Assembly: GCA_044375455.1 (NCBI GenBank)
Contig: JBILMQ010000010.1
Span: 1-28,574 of the forward strand
Length of the DNA stretch: 28,574 nucleotides
Direction: 5' to 3'
Source of the DNA: JBEIHX01 sp044375455
Lineage (GTDB): Bacteria; Pseudomonadota; Alphaproteobacteria; Caulobacterales; Aquidulcibacteraceae
The position numbers were made by a program, and so were the translations under genes. Each line of letters begins with the position of its first letter. Position 1 is the stretch's first letter. The notes beneath the pieces were generated by a model that worked only from the letters and a program-made list of their open reading frames with translations, had not been told where the DNA came from and did not search any database. Shown here in pieces: positions 1 through 7,578 of the stretch.

Positions 1-660
1 CAACTGATCGGCCTGACCCACCCCGCGCAAATAGGAGGGCGTGAGAGCGCGCATCGTGATCAGCAGAGCCGATCGGACCGGGGCCTCCAGCCGCGCCGTA
101 TGCGGCGTAATGGTCGAGATGTTCGCAGCGAATGGGGCTCCACTCACCGAAATCAGTCCACGCGCGCGCGCGGGCGCGCCAGCCGCACCCAAGCCTCGCG
201 CCAGCGAACGCTCCTGGCGACGCACGTCCTCGACCAACGCGCTCAATGCCCTTTCAAAGGGCTCGTAGGCGCTTGCCGGCGCGGTGCGCCCAGCCACGCC
301 AGCGACCAAGGGTCTGCCCTCCGCGCTGAGTACGAACACATATCCCGGCGTCGAGTCCTGACGGTTCGATGTGATCAGACGCTCGCGCAGCCAGGCCGGA
401 TCTGGCCGCACAACGGCATGCACGACCATGTCGTCGTCAATGCCCGCCCAGTCATGCTGGGTCTGATCTGCGCGCAGGATATCGTGCGCGATCCTCTCGG
501 CGATGGCCGTCTCGCGCCGCAAGGCTTGTGCGTTGACGCTCTCTGCAGCCAGCAGCAGCGTTCCCATCGCCATGAGCACGATGACAAGGACGGCCGGCGC
601 CGCCAGGCGAAGATTCGACTGCACGGCGGTGCGCGCCGCCTTGGCTGAGACTTGCGCCAT
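1..660 (-). CDS. Membrane sensor protein with CHASE4-like periplasmic domain (3' end beyond window)
   Basis: An open minus-strand frame of 220 codons starts at ATG 658-660 and continues past base 1 without a stop, so only the N-terminal part is here. Residues about 18-38 form one strongly hydrophobic helix after a short basic N-terminus, as in a signal anchor. The following segment reads as a sensory domain. It has a W-x-x-I-D-D-D element near residue 76, a short W-L-R-E-R-L helix, and then a Y-V-F-V-L-S-A-E-G-R-P-L-V strand pair. This pattern fits CHASE4 domains, which sense unknown ligands in the periplasm. Such domains are usually followed by a second helix and a GGDEF/EAL or histidine kinase output module; here that part lies outside the window, so the output is unknown. 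No strong ribosome site precedes the ATG. The reading frame is confident, the domain assignment moderate. Confidence 0.72.
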   Translation of the reverse strand, partial: MAQVSAKAARTAVQSNLRLAAPAVLVIVLMAMGTLLLAAESVNAQALRRETAIAERIAHDILRADQTQHDWAGIDDDMVVHAVVRPDPAWLRERLITSNRQDSTPGYVFVLSAEGRPLVAGVAGRTAPASAYEPFERALSALVEDVRRQERSLARGLGAAGAPARARGLISVSGAPFAANISTITPHTARLEAPVRSALLITMRALTPSYLRGVGQADQL

Positions 661-821
661 AGACGCCCCGGACCACCAGACATTGCATGATAACTCAGAC
701 AAACTAAGCCTTTGTGAACCAACCGGCGCGCCGCCGCCGCGGCGCCCGGCGCTCTAGACAGCCGCCCGCCCCTTGGATAAGAACCGCCCTCCTGCAACAA
801 AGCTTGCGTCCTTGCAGGGTC

Positions 822-897
<76 letters not shown>

Positions 898-910
898 GAA
901 CCCGTTCCGG

Positions 911-945
911 GGCCTTCCGCTCAGGCTAAAAAATCTTTTTCTTTC
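911..945 (+). terminator. Possible tRNA-Phe terminator
   Basis: GGCCT (911-915) can pair with AGGCT (923-927) around a 7-nt loop, followed after a short A run by a T-rich tract (about 935-945). The stem is short and the T tract is displaced, so this is a weak candidate, placed 13 bp after the tRNA. Confidence 0.3.
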
Positions 946-1059
946 AATGTTATGGCGGCCGATACCGTCCGGCGTCCATGGTTCACAGCCACAGCGATTG
1001 GCGGCAAATTGACAGTATCGCCGGACGCGCGGCGGACGCGGCGGCGTCAAATCCCACCG

Positions 1060-1471
1060 ATGTCCTTGAGCGCCACCTGAAAGCCCGGCTCACTGGACCC
1101 GATCAGCTTTATGAGCCCGATCGGCTGTATGTGCTCATTGCAAAACAGCCGCGGAAAGCGCTTGCGCTTCGACCGCCGCTTCGGCGCCGCCCGAAAAACG
1201 CTCACAATCGACCCCTATCCACCCTGCCGAGCCCCAGCAGGCTGGGGATGAACGCGACAAAGCCCGGTCGCCGCTGGGGGATGGCGTCGACCCTGCGGAA
1301 CGGCGAAAGCCGGAGAGACTGACCGCCCAGATCGCCCAGGCTGCGAGGGTCGCCAGCGTCGCCGACGAACGCCGCATCAAGAGGCAGCCCGCGGCGGGCA
1401 GCCCAAACGGCAAAAAGGACCGGCTGACTGCCCGATTTCGCGCGCTCATGCTGACTGACACAGAAAACTGA
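1060..1471 (+). pseudogene. Frameshifted remnant of a tyrosine integrase (DUF4102 / arm-DNA-binding N-terminal domain)
   Basis: No single frame is intact, but pieces of all three forward frames line up in order with the N-terminal arm-binding domain of P4-type integrases. Frame of 1060: M-S-L-S-A-T, then a stop at 1078 and K-P-G. Next frame (about 1074-1140): L-Y-E-P-D-R-L-Y-V-L-I, matching the usual L-Y-D-G-x-G-L-Y-L-L-V. Back in the first frame (1141-1221): F-D-R-R-F-G-A-A-R-K-T-L-T-I-D-P-Y-P, matching the F-G-x-K-x-K-T-L-T-L-G-x-Y-P signature. Third frame from 1247: D-E-R-D-K-A-R, then D-G-V-D-P-A-E-R-R-K, matching the A-R-x-x-L-x-x-G-x-D-P segment; this frame stays open to a TGA at 1469-1471. 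The catalytic domain is absent. The remnant starts 163 bp after tRNA-Phe in the same orientation, as is typical for tRNA-targeted islands. The alignment is from memory of the family and not from a search. Confidence 0.6.
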
Positions 1472-2056
1472 GCCAGACGGTGCGCGAATGGCATGCTGTC
1501 AGAAGCCAGCTCGCCATCATGTTCGAAGACCGCTTCCCAATAGCCTGACAAAGTGCGTCAGAGCACAAAGTACCGGACGGTCTCCACGCGCGCTTGACCG
1601 CCAGCCATGTGACGCTGCAGAGCCCTTGGGACGAGTGCGTCTGACGCTTTCGACCCGGCGGACACCCGCCACGCCGGGAACGAAATGTCAGATCAAATAG
1701 ACACTTTGGCAGATTAGCTCTTGATGCTGAGCATAAATATGGAAACACACCACACCCACGTTGCAAGGCTGGCAGCCCCATCAGCGCATGCCCAAAGAAT
1801 AGCGCGCCTTGTAGACACGCCCCGCTGGATGTTCCCCCCGCAAAGGGCCCTGCGACAAACCCCGCGCAGCGCCCCGCACAGACGGCGGGCCGCACGCTCT
1901 CTTTAGAGCGGGTCGCACTAGTGTTTCTGGCGATGCAACCTGCAGCAACGCGCCAGGAGTGGGCAACCGTCGTGCGACGGCACGACCCAGCCAGCCGATA
2001 TGGGCGCATGAAAGGCGCCGGCCGGCAGCCGCCGGCGCCCGCCACGGCCAACCCGG
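1472..2056 (+). other. Gene-free stretch, probably element scar
   Basis: I see no convincing gene in either strand. Open frames exist in the minus direction, but their predicted peptides are rich in Cys, Arg and Ser with no recognisable motif, as expected of antisense GC-rich DNA. The part around 1690-1760 is visibly more AT-rich than its surroundings. No second copy of the tRNA-Phe 3' end was found that would mark the far end of an insertion. Confidence 0.5.
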
Positions 2057-2560
2057 TCAGGCCTCCAGGGTCTTCGCCATCTCATTCGTCTGGGTCCAGC
2101 CAGTTCGCAGATACAGTGGGCGGCCGGCCTTGCTGGCGTGCAAAAACACATAGCTGATCCTACGGCGGATGAAAGCGTCCTCGCCCGCTTGCATCAGCAG
2201 CTTCGCGACACCCTGCCGGCGATGACTCGGATCAACGAAGACGTTAAGCACGCAGCCGCGCCGCTCATCCTGCGGGTGAGCTGGATGGGGTGGCCGATCG
2301 ACCTCCATCAAACCAACCCCGCCAACAGCCGCACCAGCGTCCTGCGCAATGCAGCCCAAATAACACCCGTCCGCAAGCCGGGGCTCAAGCCAGCGCCGGA
2401 ATGGCTCGGCCGTCTCTTGAAGATCCGCCGCCGGCCGGCCCGCCTCACGAAACATATCTTCGCGGTGGCGGTAAATGAGGTCAAGGTCGGATCCGACAAT
2501 CGGGCGAAGACTGATGATGGCGACGACTGATAGGCTTGCCCCGCCCCTGTCAACAAGCAT
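2057..2560 (-). CDS. GNAT family N-acetyltransferase
   Basis: This is a predicted acetyl-CoA-dependent N-acetyltransferase of 167 residues, the usual size for a single GNAT domain; the substrate is unknown. The fold is read as follows: strand 1 at I-S-L-R-P-I (15-20), the helix with the H-R-E-D-M-F motif (32-37), and strand 4 ending in C-V-L-N-V-F-V-D-P (103-111). The acetyl-CoA pyrophosphate loop R-R-Q-G-V-A follows at 114-119. The C-terminal strand and helix contain F-L-H-A-S and the common L-Y-L-R-T-G-W-T near 149-156. ATG at 2558-2560 is preferred; an in-frame TTG lies 21 bp upstream and neither has a strong ribosome site. The gene stands 81 bp beyond the end of yacG on the same strand and could be read through from it. 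Confidence 0.82.
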   Translation of the reverse strand: MLVDRGGASLSVVAIISLRPIVGSDLDLIYRHREDMFREAGRPAADLQETAEPFRRWLEPRLADGCYLGCIAQDAGAAVGGVGLMEVDRPPHPAHPQDERRGCVLNVFVDPSHRRQGVAKLLMQAGEDAFIRRRISYVFLHASKAGRPLYLRTGWTQTNEMAKTLEA

Positions 2561-2641
2561 GCTGCGTATGCCGAGCGCCAAGCGTCCGGCGCATGCACCG
2601 CGGCGCTGCGTCGCCGGGTTAACGGCGTCTGAGCATCGCGG

Positions 2642-2830
2642 TTACGCCTCAGGATCTCGCGGCTGATGCTGATCTTGCACAGACGCCTCAGATGCGCTGT
2701 CGGGGATAACATAGACGCCCTTCAGCCAGCGGTTCAGATCAACGTCCGAACAGCGCTTCGAACAAAAAGGACGAAACACCGCATCGCGCGGCTTGGCGCA
2801 GATCGGACACGGGGGTGGCGACTGGCTCAT
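2642..2830 (-). CDS. yacG: DNA gyrase inhibitor YacG (zinc-ribbon protein)
   Basis: A 62-residue protein with the YacG zinc ribbon: C-P-I-C at 8-11 and F-C-S-K-R-C at 22-27, giving the four zinc ligands C8, C11, C23 and C27. The family signature D-V-D-L-N-R-W-L and Y-V-I-P follow. In Escherichia coli YacG binds GyrB and blocks DNA binding by gyrase; the same role is inferred here. The start codon overlaps the stop of the upstream RNase gene by 4 bp (ATGA, 2827-2830), so the two are translationally coupled. It is the last member of the infA-maf-RNase-yacG run. The length fits the family. Confidence 0.93.
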   Translation of the reverse strand: MSQSPPPCPICAKPRDAVFRPFCSKRCSDVDLNRWLKGVYVIPDSASEASVQDQHQPRDPEA

Positions 2831-3942
2831 GAACAGACAACCTCCATGTGGTCACGCGCGAACCAGGCCACCGCCTCGAGGGCGAAACGCGGCCCAATGC
2901 GATCGGCCAGCGCCGCGCGCCAGTCCCATCGGTCCGGTTCAAGTTCAGCAACGACCTCGGAGGACGCCCGAAGAACCAGCCGGGCGCCGCGTTGCGCAGC
3001 CGCTTCCCGCTCAATCCGGCGCAAGGCCATCAGCGCAACGGTCTCAGGCGTCAACCGGCCCGTCTCATCGCACAGGACCTCATGCAGCGGCGTCTCCTGC
3101 TGCGCCAGGGCGAACTCCATAACCCCAAACGGCGAAATCGGGGCTGTGCGGACCCTAGAGGGCGCCTCCGCCAGCGCCGCAGTCATGGCCTCCGCCACCT
3201 TCTTCTGGTGCGCCCGCGCGCGCATCGACACAAAGTCCACCGCGATGATGCCGCCCAGTCGACGCAGCCGCACCTGCCGGGCGATCTCAGGGGCTGCCCG
3301 CAAATTGAGTTCGTAGGCAAAGCGCTCTCCGTCGTCAGGCCCGCGCCGGCCAGCCCCGTCCACGTCGATCGCAACCAGCGCAGCCGTCGGCTCGATCGAC
3401 AAAGCGCCCCCGCCAGGCAGGGCGACCCGGCGCTCCAAAGCGCTTTCCAGCGCCTCATCGATGCGCGCGCGCACCTCAAGATCATGCGGGCGCAATGGAT
3501 CATCCTGCGGCTCACGCCGGGCCACCAGGCACGGACGCACATGATCCGGGTTCTCGCCCAGCAGACGCACCACCGGGGACTTTCCGCGCGCCGCTTCACG
3601 CACCACCGCCACGCTCACGAGCTTGCCTTCCTGGATGGCGACAGGCCCCTGCGGCCCACGCGCCCGTCCGGCGGCGTCAAGCGGCAAGAAACCAACATCC
3701 CCAATCAGTCCCAAATCCACAAACGCGCCCCGGCGCGGGCGATCGATCGCGGTGATGCGCGCCGCGAAGATATCGTTGAACAGTGCCCGCACCCCGCGCC
3801 AGGATGCGCGCTGCAGGCTGATGGCGACGATGCGCCCGGACGCAACGTGGGCGAGCGCCTCGCGGCGCTCGCCGATCGCACGGTCAACGAGCCGCTCATA
3901 GCGCCCGTCATCAGCCCCCCGGCGATCGGCCGCGTCGTTCAT
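2827..3942 (-). CDS. Short ribonuclease E/G family protein
   Basis: A 371-residue protein related to the catalytic half of RNase E/G. An S1-like segment covers roughly residues 35-115. The DNase-I-like catalytic region has A-L-V-A-I-D-V-D at 188-195 and G-I-I-A-V-D-F at 231-237, so D193 and D236 correspond to the two metal-binding aspartates of RNase E (D303 and D346). The Asn that normally follows the first Asp (I-D-I-N-S) is replaced by Asp. The C-P-x-C zinc-link used by RNase E to form tetramers is absent, as is the long scaffold region, so this is a compact enzyme probably acting in RNA processing or decay. Both ends overlap neighbours by 4 bp (maf upstream, yacG downstream), an order conserved in related bacteria. 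Family assignment is secure; the exact RNA substrate is not known. Confidence 0.88.
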   Translation of the reverse strand: MNDAADRRGADDGRYERLVDRAIGERREALAHVASGRIVAISLQRASWRGVRALFNDIFAARITAIDRPRRGAFVDLGLIGDVGFLPLDAAGRARGPQGPVAIQEGKLVSVAVVREAARGKSPVVRLLGENPDHVRPCLVARREPQDDPLRPHDLEVRARIDEALESALERRVALPGGGALSIEPTAALVAIDVDGAGRRGPDDGERFAYELNLRAAPEIARQVRLRRLGGIIAVDFVSMRARAHQKKVAEAMTAALAEAPSRVRTAPISPFGVMEFALAQQETPLHEVLCDETGRLTPETVALMALRRIEREAAAQRGARLVLRASSEVVAELEPDRWDWRAALADRIGPRFALEAVAWFARDHMEVVCS

Positions 3943-4541
3943 CGTACAAAGCCCAGACCGACCAGCAGATCATAGGTCTCGGCAAGCGGCAGACCGACGA
4001 CAGCGGAATAGCTGCCCGACAGACCGCGAACATACGCGGCGAACTGACCCTGGATCGCGTAGCCGCCCGCTTTGCCACGCCACTCCGCACGCTCCAGATA
4101 CTGCGCCAGTTCACGGGCGGACAGCCGTTTGACATGCACGCGCGTAGACACCAGGCGCTGCGTGCAGCGGCCATCGGGCGCACGCAGGCATACGCCCGTG
4201 TGCACAGTGTGCACGCGCCCCGACAACAGGGTCAGGCAGGCGCGGGCCTCAGCTTCGCTCTCTGCCTTGGGCAAAATGCGCCGCCCCACGCCGACAACCG
4301 TATCAGCCGCAAGAACATAATGAGGCTGTGCGCCAAGCGCTTCCGCCTTTTGTACGGCAAGGCGCAAAGCAAGCCGTCCCGGACGCTCGCCGGGCAATGG
4401 GGTCTCATCAATGTTGGGCGCTGCAATACCCCGGGGCTCTATCCCGATCTGCGCCAGCAAAGCAGCGCGGCGCGGACTCGCGCTCGCAAGGATGAGACCT
4501 GGCGGGTCGGGCGCACCAGGCGCCGGGGACTCACAGGTCAC
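3939..4541 (-). CDS. maf: Maf-family nucleoside triphosphate pyrophosphatase
   Basis: This 200-residue protein has the Maf motifs in order: L-A-S-A-S-P-R-R-A near residues 18-26, the I-D-E-T segment at 44-47, A-A-D-T-V-V at 78-83, and L-S-G-R-V-H-T-V-H-T-G-V near 106-117. Maf enzymes hydrolyse non-canonical or modified nucleoside triphosphates to the monophosphate and pyrophosphate, with the acidic residues binding metal; here D45, E46 and D80 are candidates. The start is GTG at 4539-4541 with a GAGGGG ribosome site about 9 bp upstream. It lies 47 bp after infA, and its ATGA stop/start overlap with the RNase gene indicates coupling. Substrate choice (dTTP/UTP type or m7GTP type) cannot be decided by eye. 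Confidence 0.92.
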   Translation of the reverse strand: MTCESPAPGAPDPPGLILASASPRRAALLAQIGIEPRGIAAPNIDETPLPGERPGRLALRLAVQKAEALGAQPHYVLAADTVVGVGRRILPKAESEAEARACLTLLSGRVHTVHTGVCLRAPDGRCTQRLVSTRVHVKRLSARELAQYLERAEWRGKAGGYAIQGQFAAYVRGLSGSYSAVVGLPLAETYDLLVGLGFVR

Positions 4542-4588
4542 CTGACCACGCCCCTCACGGAAACAGCCCCGCCATGGCGAGTCGCCAC

Positions 4589-4807
4589 TTACTTGAATCG
4601 ATAGGTGATTCGCCCCTTGGTCAGGTCATAGGGCGTCATTTCCACCAGCACCCGGTCGCCGGCCAGAACCCGGATTCGATTCTTGCGCATCTTGCCCGCG
4701 GTGTGAGCAATGATCTCATGATCGTTCTCAAGCCGCACGCGGAAGGTCGCGTTGGGCAAGAGCTCCATGACCGTGCCCGCAAACTCCAGAAGTTCTTCCT
4801 TCGACAT
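4589..4807 (-). CDS. infA: Translation initiation factor IF-1
   Basis: A 72-residue protein, exactly the standard length, made of one S1/OB fold. It has the near-invariant segments M-S-K-E-E, G-T-V-M-E-L-L-P-N-A, A-H-T-A-G-K-M-R-K-N-R-I-R and a C-terminal D-L-T-K-G-R-I-T-Y-R. IF-1 occupies the ribosomal A site and helps IF-2 and IF-3 during initiation. A GAGGG ribosome site sits just before the ATG (4805-4807). A possible -10 element (CTATAA, complement of 4846-4851) lies in the 96-bp gap to the upstream phosphatase gene, so infA may have its own promoter heading the infA-maf-RNase-yacG run. Confidence 0.98.
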   Translation of the reverse strand: MSKEELLEFAGTVMELLPNATFRVRLENDHEIIAHTAGKMRKNRIRVLAGDRVLVEMTPYDLTKGRITYRFK

Positions 4808-4903
4808 CCAACCCTCAGATTCGTGGCCCCGCTTGGTAGCCGGCCTTATAGACCACCGGGTCCATCCCCGTCGATGGGAGGCGCGCAGCCGTCTTACGCC
4901 TGC

Positions 4904-5332
4904 TTACTCCTCGCGAAACCGGGCCGCGATCCGCGCGTCCAACGCATCGCGCACTGCCCGGTAGGCTTCCAGTCGCTGGTCTCGCGATCCCTCGACGAAT
5001 GTGGGGTCGAAGGTCGGCCAGTACTCAGCCTCGATGGGCAGCGTGCGGGTCAGCTCGAGGGCCTGATGATGGGCTTCCGGGCTCAAGGAGATCACCAGAT
5101 CGAAATTTGCATCCTCAAGATCGGCGAAACTGCGCGGACGATGACGCGAGATGTCAACGCCCAGTTCGTCAAGCACCGCCACCGCGAAAGGATCAAGCTC
5201 GCCGCGCTTCACCCCGACGCTCTCAACATAAATCCGCTTGGCGAAGCGCCGCCGCATCAGCCCCTCGGCCATCGGCGAGCGCACGGCATTGAGCGAACAG
5301 GCGAACAGAACCGCTTGGGGTGACCGGCCCAT
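4904..5332 (-). CDS. Low-molecular-weight protein tyrosine phosphatase / ArsC-like protein
   Basis: A 142-residue protein of the low-molecular-weight phosphatase fold. The P-loop C-x5-R-S is C-S-L-N-A-V-R-S at 12-19, with nucleophile C12 and R18. The general-acid Asp-Pro pair appears as F-D-P near residues 108-110. Thioredoxin-coupled arsenate reductases share this fold, but the further cysteines they need are not present (C12 is the only Cys), so a phosphatase is more likely than an arsenate reductase. It starts 4 bp after the stop of the UPF0262 gene and ends the murA-DUF2948-hisD-UPF0262 run. In many Alphaproteobacteria this gene follows UPF0262 directly; its substrate is unknown. Confidence 0.86.
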   Translation of the reverse strand: MGRSPQAVLFACSLNAVRSPMAEGLMRRRFAKRIYVESVGVKRGELDPFAVAVLDELGVDISRHRPRSFADLEDANFDLVISLSPEAHHQALELTRTLPIEAEYWPTFDPTFVEGSRDQRLEAYRAVRDALDARIAARFREE

Positions 5333-5336
5333 GGCC

Positions 5337-5804
5337 TCATCCCCGCGCGTGCAGCGCGCAGATCAGGGTGAACAGGCGGCGCGCCGTATCATGGTCGATC
5401 TCGACTTTTCCTTGCAACCGCTCCGCGAGCAATTGCGATCCTTCATTGTGCAAGCCGCGCCGGCCCATATCGATCGCCTCGATCTGGGCGGGGGATGCGT
5501 GTCGGATCGCGTCGTAGTAGCTGTCACAGACAAGAAAATAGTCTTTGATCACGCGCCGCAACGGCGAAAGCGACAACACCAGCACGCGCAACTGCACCCC
5601 GTCCATACCGGCAATGTCGAAGACGAGCTTTCCCTCCTGTACGGCAAGCTTCAGCCGATACGGCCCGCTCGCCCCCTCCAGGGCGAAGGAATTGCCCTCC
5701 AGGAGATCGAAAATGGCCACCCGCCGCTCGTGCTCGGCGTCCGGCGAGCCGGCCGCCAGCGACGTCTCGTCAAGCTCGATGTCGAAAATGCGCCGATCAC
5801 TCAT
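5337..5804 (-). CDS. UPF0262 family protein
   Basis: A 155-residue protein recognised as UPF0262, a family of about 160 residues with no established function. Characteristic features are the early I-F-D-I-E-L-D-E, the E-R-R-V-A-I-F-D-L-L-E segment, a conserved L-S-P-L-R-R-V-I-K-D-Y, and the Y-Y-D-A-I-R with I-E-A-I-D-M-G-R-R-G-L-H-N-E-G block near 106-132. There is no signal peptide or membrane helix, so it is probably cytoplasmic. Its ATG overlaps the hisD stop by 4 bp (5801-5804), and the phosphatase gene begins 4 bp after its own stop. Translation is therefore probably coupled across the three genes, but this does not reveal its role. Confidence 0.9.
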   Translation of the reverse strand: MSDRRIFDIELDETSLAAGSPDAEHERRVAIFDLLEGNSFALEGASGPYRLKLAVQEGKLVFDIAGMDGVQLRVLVLSLSPLRRVIKDYFLVCDSYYDAIRHASPAQIEAIDMGRRGLHNEGSQLLAERLQGKVEIDHDTARRLFTLICALHARG

Positions 5805-7105
5805 GATTTGGCCTGGCGCACCTCCACCGAGCGCGCATGGGCAGGAAGCCCCTCGGCATGCGCGAGAATGGCCGCAGGTCCGGCAAGTGCGGCGAACCCC
5901 TCAGGCCCGATGCGCTGAATGGACGTTCGCTTCATGAAATCCAGCATCCCGAGGCCGGAGGAGAAACGGGCAGCACCGGCTGTCGGCAGCACATGATTGG
6001 CGCCAGTCACATAATCGCCAAGCGCCTCGGGCGCATGGCGGCCGATGAACACGGACCCTGCATGGCGAAGCGCTGCAGCGATGTCCTCCGCCTGCTCGGC
6101 GGCGATCTCAACATGCTCTGGCGCCAGACGGTCGCTCAGCGCCGGCGCATCGGCCAGGAGATCGGTGACGGTGATGATGGCGCCATGCGCGCGCCAACTG
6201 GCGCGCGCCTGCTCTGCGGTCTGAGGTTCGCCGAGCAGCGCCTCGACAGCGGCCGCCACAGCATCCGCAAACGCATCGTCGTCCGTGATAAGTACGGCCT
6301 GGGCGTCAGGATCATGTTCAGCCTGCGATAACAGATCCGCAGCGATCCAGTCAGGGTCATTGCGGCCATCAGCGATCACCAGGATTTCCGATGGGCCGGC
6401 AAGTGCGTCGATGCCGACCTGGCCGTACACAAGCCGCTTGGCGGCTGTGACATAGGCATTGCCGGGACCGACGATCTTGTCGACACGCCGGATCGGCTCA
6501 GCACCATAAGCAAGGGCCGCAATCGCATGCGCCCCGCCTATGCCCCAGACTTCGTCAACACCTGTCTCAAGGACTGCCGCAGCCACCGCTGGGTCAATGA
6601 CGCCGGCGCGTAACGGCGTGACCAGCGCGAGGCGTCTGACGCCAGCGGCCTTGGCCGGAACCGCGTTCATGAGCAGCGAACTCGGATAGGTCGCGCGCCC
6701 GCCAGGAACATAGAGACCAACCGACTCGATCGGCGTCCAGCGCCACCCAAGACCAACTCCCGCAGCATCCACGAAGGCGACGTCCTGAGGTCGCTGGCGC
6801 TCGTGATAGGCGTGGATCCGCGCCGCCGCGAAGGCCAGAGCGGCCCGTACGTCGGAGGGGCAATCCGCCGCTGCTGCCTGCAGGGCAGCCTGCGTCAATG
6901 GTTCAACGACGTCCTCGCGCCGCGCACCATCAAAACGGGCCGCATAGTCTGCCACCGCCGCAATGCCGCGGCCGCGCACATCTGCGATGATCGCAGCGAC
7001 CCGCACGTCGACATCCGGTGCAGAGCCGCGCGGGCGCGCCGCAAACCCCTCGAAGGCCGCAGCGAAATCCGCAGCGCTGCGATGCAGGCGAAGTGGCCCA
7101 GGCAT
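5801..7105 (-). CDS. hisD: Histidinol dehydrogenase
   Basis: HisD oxidises L-histidinol to L-histidine in two NAD-dependent steps, the end of histidine synthesis. The 434-residue length is standard. Visible signatures are Y-V-P-G-G-R-A-T-Y-P-S-S at 132-143, V-G-P-G-N-A-Y-V-T at 212-220 and D-A-L-A-G-P-S-E at 233-240. The zinc ligands correspond to Q261, H264, D364 and H423, and the catalytic Glu-His pair is E330-H331. An in-frame GTG lies immediately before the ATG. I chose ATG (7103-7105) because the GGGGG ribosome site is about 6 bp from it. The start overlaps the stop of the DUF2948 gene, and the stop overlaps the start of UPF0262. hisD sits apart from other his genes, which is common in Alphaproteobacteria. 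Confidence 0.97.
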   Translation of the reverse strand: MPGPLRLHRSAADFAAAFEGFAARPRGSAPDVDVRVAAIIADVRGRGIAAVADYAARFDGARREDVVEPLTQAALQAAAADCPSDVRAALAFAAARIHAYHERQRPQDVAFVDAAGVGLGWRWTPIESVGLYVPGGRATYPSSLLMNAVPAKAAGVRRLALVTPLRAGVIDPAVAAAVLETGVDEVWGIGGAHAIAALAYGAEPIRRVDKIVGPGNAYVTAAKRLVYGQVGIDALAGPSEILVIADGRNDPDWIAADLLSQAEHDPDAQAVLITDDDAFADAVAAAVEALLGEPQTAEQARASWRAHGAIITVTDLLADAPALSDRLAPEHVEIAAEQAEDIAAALRHAGSVFIGRHAPEALGDYVTGANHVLPTAGAARFSSGLGMLDFMKRTSIQRIGPEGFAALAGPAAILAHAEGLPAHARSVEVRQAKS

Positions 7106-7563
7106 CACCCGCCCCCACTTGTCTGGGGACCATGATCAGGCCGCGCGCGCGCCCGCCAGGGCCGAGAAATATCAGCAAGCACCACGTCCACGCACTCGAC
7201 CGCGAGGCGTAATTCACCCCCGCCAGCGAACGCCAGATGAATGTCGCCGCCCGGCGGCTCGCCCGCCGGCGCGAAACGCACGCTCAGCAATTGCGCGACG
7301 AGATCGCCTGGCGCACGGCGGAACCGCGATGACTGCACCCGCAAGACCCCTGCAATCTGCAATCCCGCACGCACCCGCTCCCCCGCGCCGCGCGCCGCGC
7401 TCTCCCAGCGGAACCGGTTGAGCGCGATCGTGACGCGATGACGGGCCGGTTCGTAACCGATGTCGCCGACCTTCAGAACGGCGTCCTGCACAGCCGCCGA
7501 GATGATCGCAAGATCATCGGCGTCCTCGGCGACAAGTTTCAATCCACCCGCGGACGACTGCAT
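7105..7563 (-). CDS. DUF2948 family protein
   Basis: A 152-residue protein resembling DUF2948, an alphaproteobacterial family of unknown function found next to murA and hisD. Recognisable pieces are L-K-L-V-A-E-D-A-D-D-L-A-I-I-S-A-A-V-Q-D-A at the N-terminus, a Y-E-P-A-R-H-R-V-T-I-A-L-N-R-F-R-W-E segment near 37-54, and G-E-L-R-L-A-V-E-C-V-D-V-V-L-A-D near 118-133. No signal peptide or transmembrane segment is visible. It starts 15 bp after the murA stop and overlaps the hisD start, so it is transcribed and probably translated together with them. The final 15 or so residues are rich in Arg, Pro and Gly and may be disordered. Confidence 0.85.
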   Translation of the reverse strand: MQSSAGGLKLVAEDADDLAIISAAVQDAVLKVGDIGYEPARHRVTIALNRFRWESAARGAGERVRAGLQIAGVLRVQSSRFRRAPGDLVAQLLSVRFAPAGEPPGGDIHLAFAGGGELRLAVECVDVVLADISRPWRARARPDHGPQTSGGG

Positions 7564-7578
7564 CGACGCCTGCTTTCT

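Noticed and set aside
1446..2051. A 201-codon minus-strand frame behind the integrase remnant.
   Set aside because: Its composition is rich in Cys, Ser and Arg, with no motif and no ribosome site; it is probably non-coding.
2848..3975. A 375-codon plus-strand frame opposite the RNase gene.
   Set aside because: It is a shadow of the RNase E/G reading frame and has no recognisable domain.
4904..5332. Arsenate reductase as the function of the small phosphatase-fold protein.
   Set aside because: Only the P-loop cysteine is present; the extra cysteines needed for the thioredoxin-linked reductase are missing.
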